Assembly: GCA_022578965.1 (NCBI GenBank)
Contig: MU400524.1
Span: 459,446 to 523,445, forward strand
DNA length: 64,000 bases
Reading direction: 5' to 3'
Source: Xylaria sp. FL1777
Lineage: Eukaryota > Ascomycota > Sordariomycetes > Xylariales > Xylariaceae
The position numbers and the translations under genes are program-made. This document shows, in pieces, positions 60,844 through 64,000 of the stretch (position 1 is its first letter; each line of letters starts with the position of its first letter). The notes below the pieces were generated by a model, which saw only the letters and a list, made by a program, of their open reading frames with translations, was not told the DNA's origin and ran no database searches.

Positions 60844-63800
60844 AGTAGTAATTTTAAAATTACTTAAGTTTATATTATTTTATTTATTTTATAGTAAACT
60901 TAAAACTTAAGTTTAAAACAAACTATATAAAATAAATAAACTAGCAAAAATTAATATATATATTAATATAGCTATTATAATTAATTAACAATTATTTAAT
61001 TAATACTTTAAAACTAAAAAAATTAAAAAAAACAAAAAAAAGAATATTTAAAAGAGTATTAAATAAAGATTTAAGCAAATTAGTAAAGTTTAAAAATAAT
61101 AATCTTAAAATATGTTTAAAGTTAAATGTTATAACTATAAAAAAAAAAATACTTTTAAAAATAATGCTAATTTAAAAAAAAAAACAAAAAAAAAAGCTAT
61201 AAAAAAAGAAAGATTTTTTAATCTAAAAAAAAAGTACAAGTTATAAAAGTTTAAAACAATAAAAAACAATAAAGCAATTTAAAGAATACATTTTTAAAGC
61301 AAAAATATAAAGTTGCTGTTTTAAGTTAAAACAAAAGTGCTATATTAAATAAAATTAAATGCTTTATTTATACAGGTTAAAATAAACAAGCATGCAAATA
61401 TTATTTAAAAGTTTTGTAGTTATTAAAACAAATTATAAAAAAATATATTTACTATATAAATAATTAAAGTTGTTTAATATATAACTTAAAAAAATAGTTT
61501 AACTAAAAGTAATAAATAATAAAAAATAGTAAATTAATATAGTTAGTAAACTTATAAAACTATAAAAACTTTAAACTACTAAAGCTTAAAATATAGCTTA
61601 AAAAAAAGTTATGTTTAAAAAAATAAAACTATAACTATAAATAATATAGTTATTAAACTAATTATAAACTATTAAAATATTTAGTTGTTAAATAGACTTA
61701 AAAAAACAGAACTTATAAAACTTTAAAGCAAAAATAAATAAAATTAAAAGCTATAAAAAACATTATAAAAAAGAACTAATAAAAATAAACAAAGTATTTT
61801 TATAGTTTAAACTGCTTTAAATATAATAAAATAAAAAAGTATTAATAGTTAGCATAAAAATTAATATGTTTTAAAAACTAAAGTTAATAATTTAACTAAT
61901 TACTAAAAGTTAATATTATAACAAAACTATAATAAAAAACAATAATAATATTTTATGCTTAAAAGATCTAAAATATAATAAAGTATTATAAAATTGTTAT
62001 ATAATATATTATTGCTATTAATATTTATTTAACAAACTAAAAAATAGTTGGTTTTTTAAACAAATTGCAAAAATAAAAATATAAAACTTTTATAAATTAA
62101 AATAGTTAGTTATAATTATAGTTTATTATAAAGATTTATAAAAATTTATAACATTTAAAAAAAATTTTAATTGCATTTATAACATTATTTTAAAAGAATA
62201 TAAAAATAATTGCTATAAATATTACTAGCTAATTAAAGCATAATTGTATTAAAAAATAATTGCTAAAAGCAAAAAAGCTTAAAAACTACGATTTAAAGCT
62301 TGCTTAAAAACAAAAATAAAACAAAGTACAATAATATTTAAAGTACTAAATAAAATAAACATTTAAACATTTTATAAAAAAGAATTAAAAAATAAAATAA
62401 ATACTTGCTAAAAAAGTAGCAAATAGCTAAAAAAACTAAAGCTTTATATAAAGTTTAATATAATAACTAGCAAAACTAATTTAAAGTTAAATTTATATAT
62501 TAAAAAAAAAAGTATAATACTTTAATTAACTTAAAAATATAAGCTAATATAATTTTACTTAAAGTAATAAAACAAAATAAAATTTTTTAAAAAATATAAG
62601 CAAAAATTTTAAAAAATTAAAAGATTTAATAAAAGTACTTCTAGCTATAATAATAATTATATACTTAAAAAAACCAAACTGTTTAATATATTTATATAAA
62701 AATATAAAAAGTAAATTATATTAAATATTACTAATATATTTAATTATAATATTATTTTAAAAATATTATAGCTAAAAACTAGCAACTTTTTAATTTAATA
62801 AAAAGCAAAAATTATTAATTAAAAAAGTAAAAAATAAAGCAAAAAAATCAGAAAAATTGCAAAAAAAATTCTAAACAAAATACTAAAAATATATTATAAA
62901 TTTTACAAACTATTTAAAGAAAAAAAAAAAAAAGAACTTTTTAAATATAGCTTATAAAACTACTACATTTTTATTAAAGAAAAATATTAACTAAAGCTTT
63001 ATTAAGTATATTATATAAGCTTAAATAAAATAAACGCTTTATAGAAATATATTTAAAAAAACTTAACAAAAGAATTTTTAAAAGAATTTTAGTTATTTAT
63101 TAAATACTTTATAGTACTAGTACTTAAAATAAAAAATAAAAAGCAACTAATTAATAAAAAAAAAAACTAGTATAGCAAGTAATAGTTAATTACTAATTAT
63201 TAAACATAATTATTATTATAAATAAATATTTTTTTATTTTGCTAATAACTATAAAAAAAAACATTAATTAAACAAAATAGTTTATAGCAATTAATATTTT
63301 AAATAAATATTATGCTATTAAAATAACTAAAAAAAAAAAATAAAAAACTGCTATATAAATAGTATATAAACTATATAAGTATATAGTTATGCTATAAAAA
63401 CTATAAAACATATTAGCTAGCTTTTAATATATAATAATAATGATTTTATAAAAGTTTTTAAATAAATTTATGTTTATTTATTTAAATAATATTTTAATTT
63501 ACTTTAAAACGCTAAAAAAACATAAAAAACACATAATTTAAGTATTAAAAACATTTAAACAAGCAAAATTATAACTTAACACAAAAAAATATATATAACA
63601 TATATAAAAAATTAATTTTTTAAAATTTATAATTACTTTAAAACAAATATAAATTTAACAATTAAAAATTAATATAGTATAAAACTAGAAAATATTTAAC
63701 TTAGCTACTATTATAAATATATAATAAGTATTAAGATTTTTAAACTATGTTTAAATATTGATTTAAAACTTTAAAAGAATAGCATTTTATTTTATAAAGT

Positions 63801-64000
63801 ATATAAAAAAAAAATACAAAAAAAAATCTTTTTTAATTTTAAAAAAAGCTTAAAAAGCTTTTAAAAAACTAAAACTAAAAGTTATTTTTAACTTTATAGT
63901 TAAACTATTTAATCTATAAAAAAAAAAAAAGCTAAAAATAAATGCTTTAAATAATATAATTATAAAAGTTTTAAAACAACTAAAAAACAACAAAAAATAG
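60844..64000. other. Unassigned A-rich decayed repeat at the right edge
   Basis: Strongly A-biased sequence to the end of the window. No LTR, TIR or convincing domain is recognised. One stretch (about 61,360-61,410) could be a decayed paired-Cys zinc motif, but support is weak. This is probably the repeat (or its partner) into which element A inserted. Confidence 0.5.

Larger units (their letters stand above)
42610..64000. other. Extremely AT-rich, RIP-degraded isochore
   Basis: Composition changes abruptly near 42,610 and stays extremely AT-rich to the window end; sampled lines are about 15% G+C. No intact gene exists. CpG is nearly absent while many remaining G:C pairs occur as GpC (AGCT, TGCA, AGCA). 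Comparison of the two LTRs at 52,979 and 60,646 shows only transitions, the hallmark of repeat-induced point mutation. T-rich and A-rich sections alternate, as expected when different strands or copies are hit. Contents: two Ty3/Gypsy elements on the plus strand, and other unassigned decayed repeats. The block continues beyond the window. Confidence 0.92.

Overview
The window is genomic DNA of a filamentous ascomycete (Pezizomycotina). The evidence is the gene architecture: introns of about 45-133 bp with GTAAGT/GTATGT-type donors, CTRAC-type branch points and YAG acceptors. The gene families also fit: a DUF3176 membrane protein, an SRPK-like kinase, a CorA-like protein with a fungal STAND-type N-terminus, a fungal glutamate decarboxylase and a SEACIT subunit. 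Finally, a very AT-rich block shows transition-only decay, as expected of repeat-induced point mutation (RIP). The species cannot be named from the sequence.

Region 1 (1-42,600) has ordinary base composition and holds 15 gene models. From left to right: two small paralogous proteins of unknown function (611-1384 and 2035-2655, +); a FAT1/FATP-type acyl-CoA synthetase (3614-5635, -); a pyridoxamine-5'-phosphate-oxidase-like protein with a C-terminal membrane tail (7774-8936, -); a six-exon protein joining a fungal STAND-type N-terminal domain to a CorA-like membrane domain (11370-14150, -); a third member of the small family (15667-16603, -); two unrecognised spliced genes (17848-19087 and 21411-22239, -); an SRPK-like kinase (23107-24559, +); a secreted pectinesterase-like protein (26405-27841, +); a DUF3176 membrane protein (28020-30049, -); glutamate decarboxylase (32320-34266, +); a small secreted cysteine-rich protein (35443-35854, +); a Kre9/Knh-like single-pass surface protein (36108-37042, -); and the SEACIT subunit Sea3/Mtc5 (WDR59) (37622-42145, -). 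Most were rebuilt by joining exons whose phases agree, so several starts differ from those of simple open frames.

Region 2 (about 42,610-64,000) is an abrupt switch to extremely AT-rich DNA with no intact gene. It is a graveyard of retrotransposons. A complete LTR element lies at 52,979-60,838: two 193-bp LTRs, TG...CA ends and a perfect 5-bp target duplication, CAATT. Its LTRs differ only by transitions (24 by my count). The decayed frame still shows a gag CCHC knuckle, Ty3/Gypsy reverse transcriptase, integrase and a C-terminal chromodomain. A second Ty3/Gypsy pol of another lineage, also ending in a chromodomain, lies just upstream at about 48,000-51,200. The rest of the block is too decayed for me to assign.

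The genes do not form an obvious pathway or biosynthetic cluster. The most interesting items are the three-member unknown protein family (two tandem copies with the same TATA sequence at the same distance from the start), the STAND-N/CorA fusion, the small secreted cysteine-rich protein, and the retroelement pair with legible protein fossils, including a possible antisense frame near the 3' LTR of the complete element.
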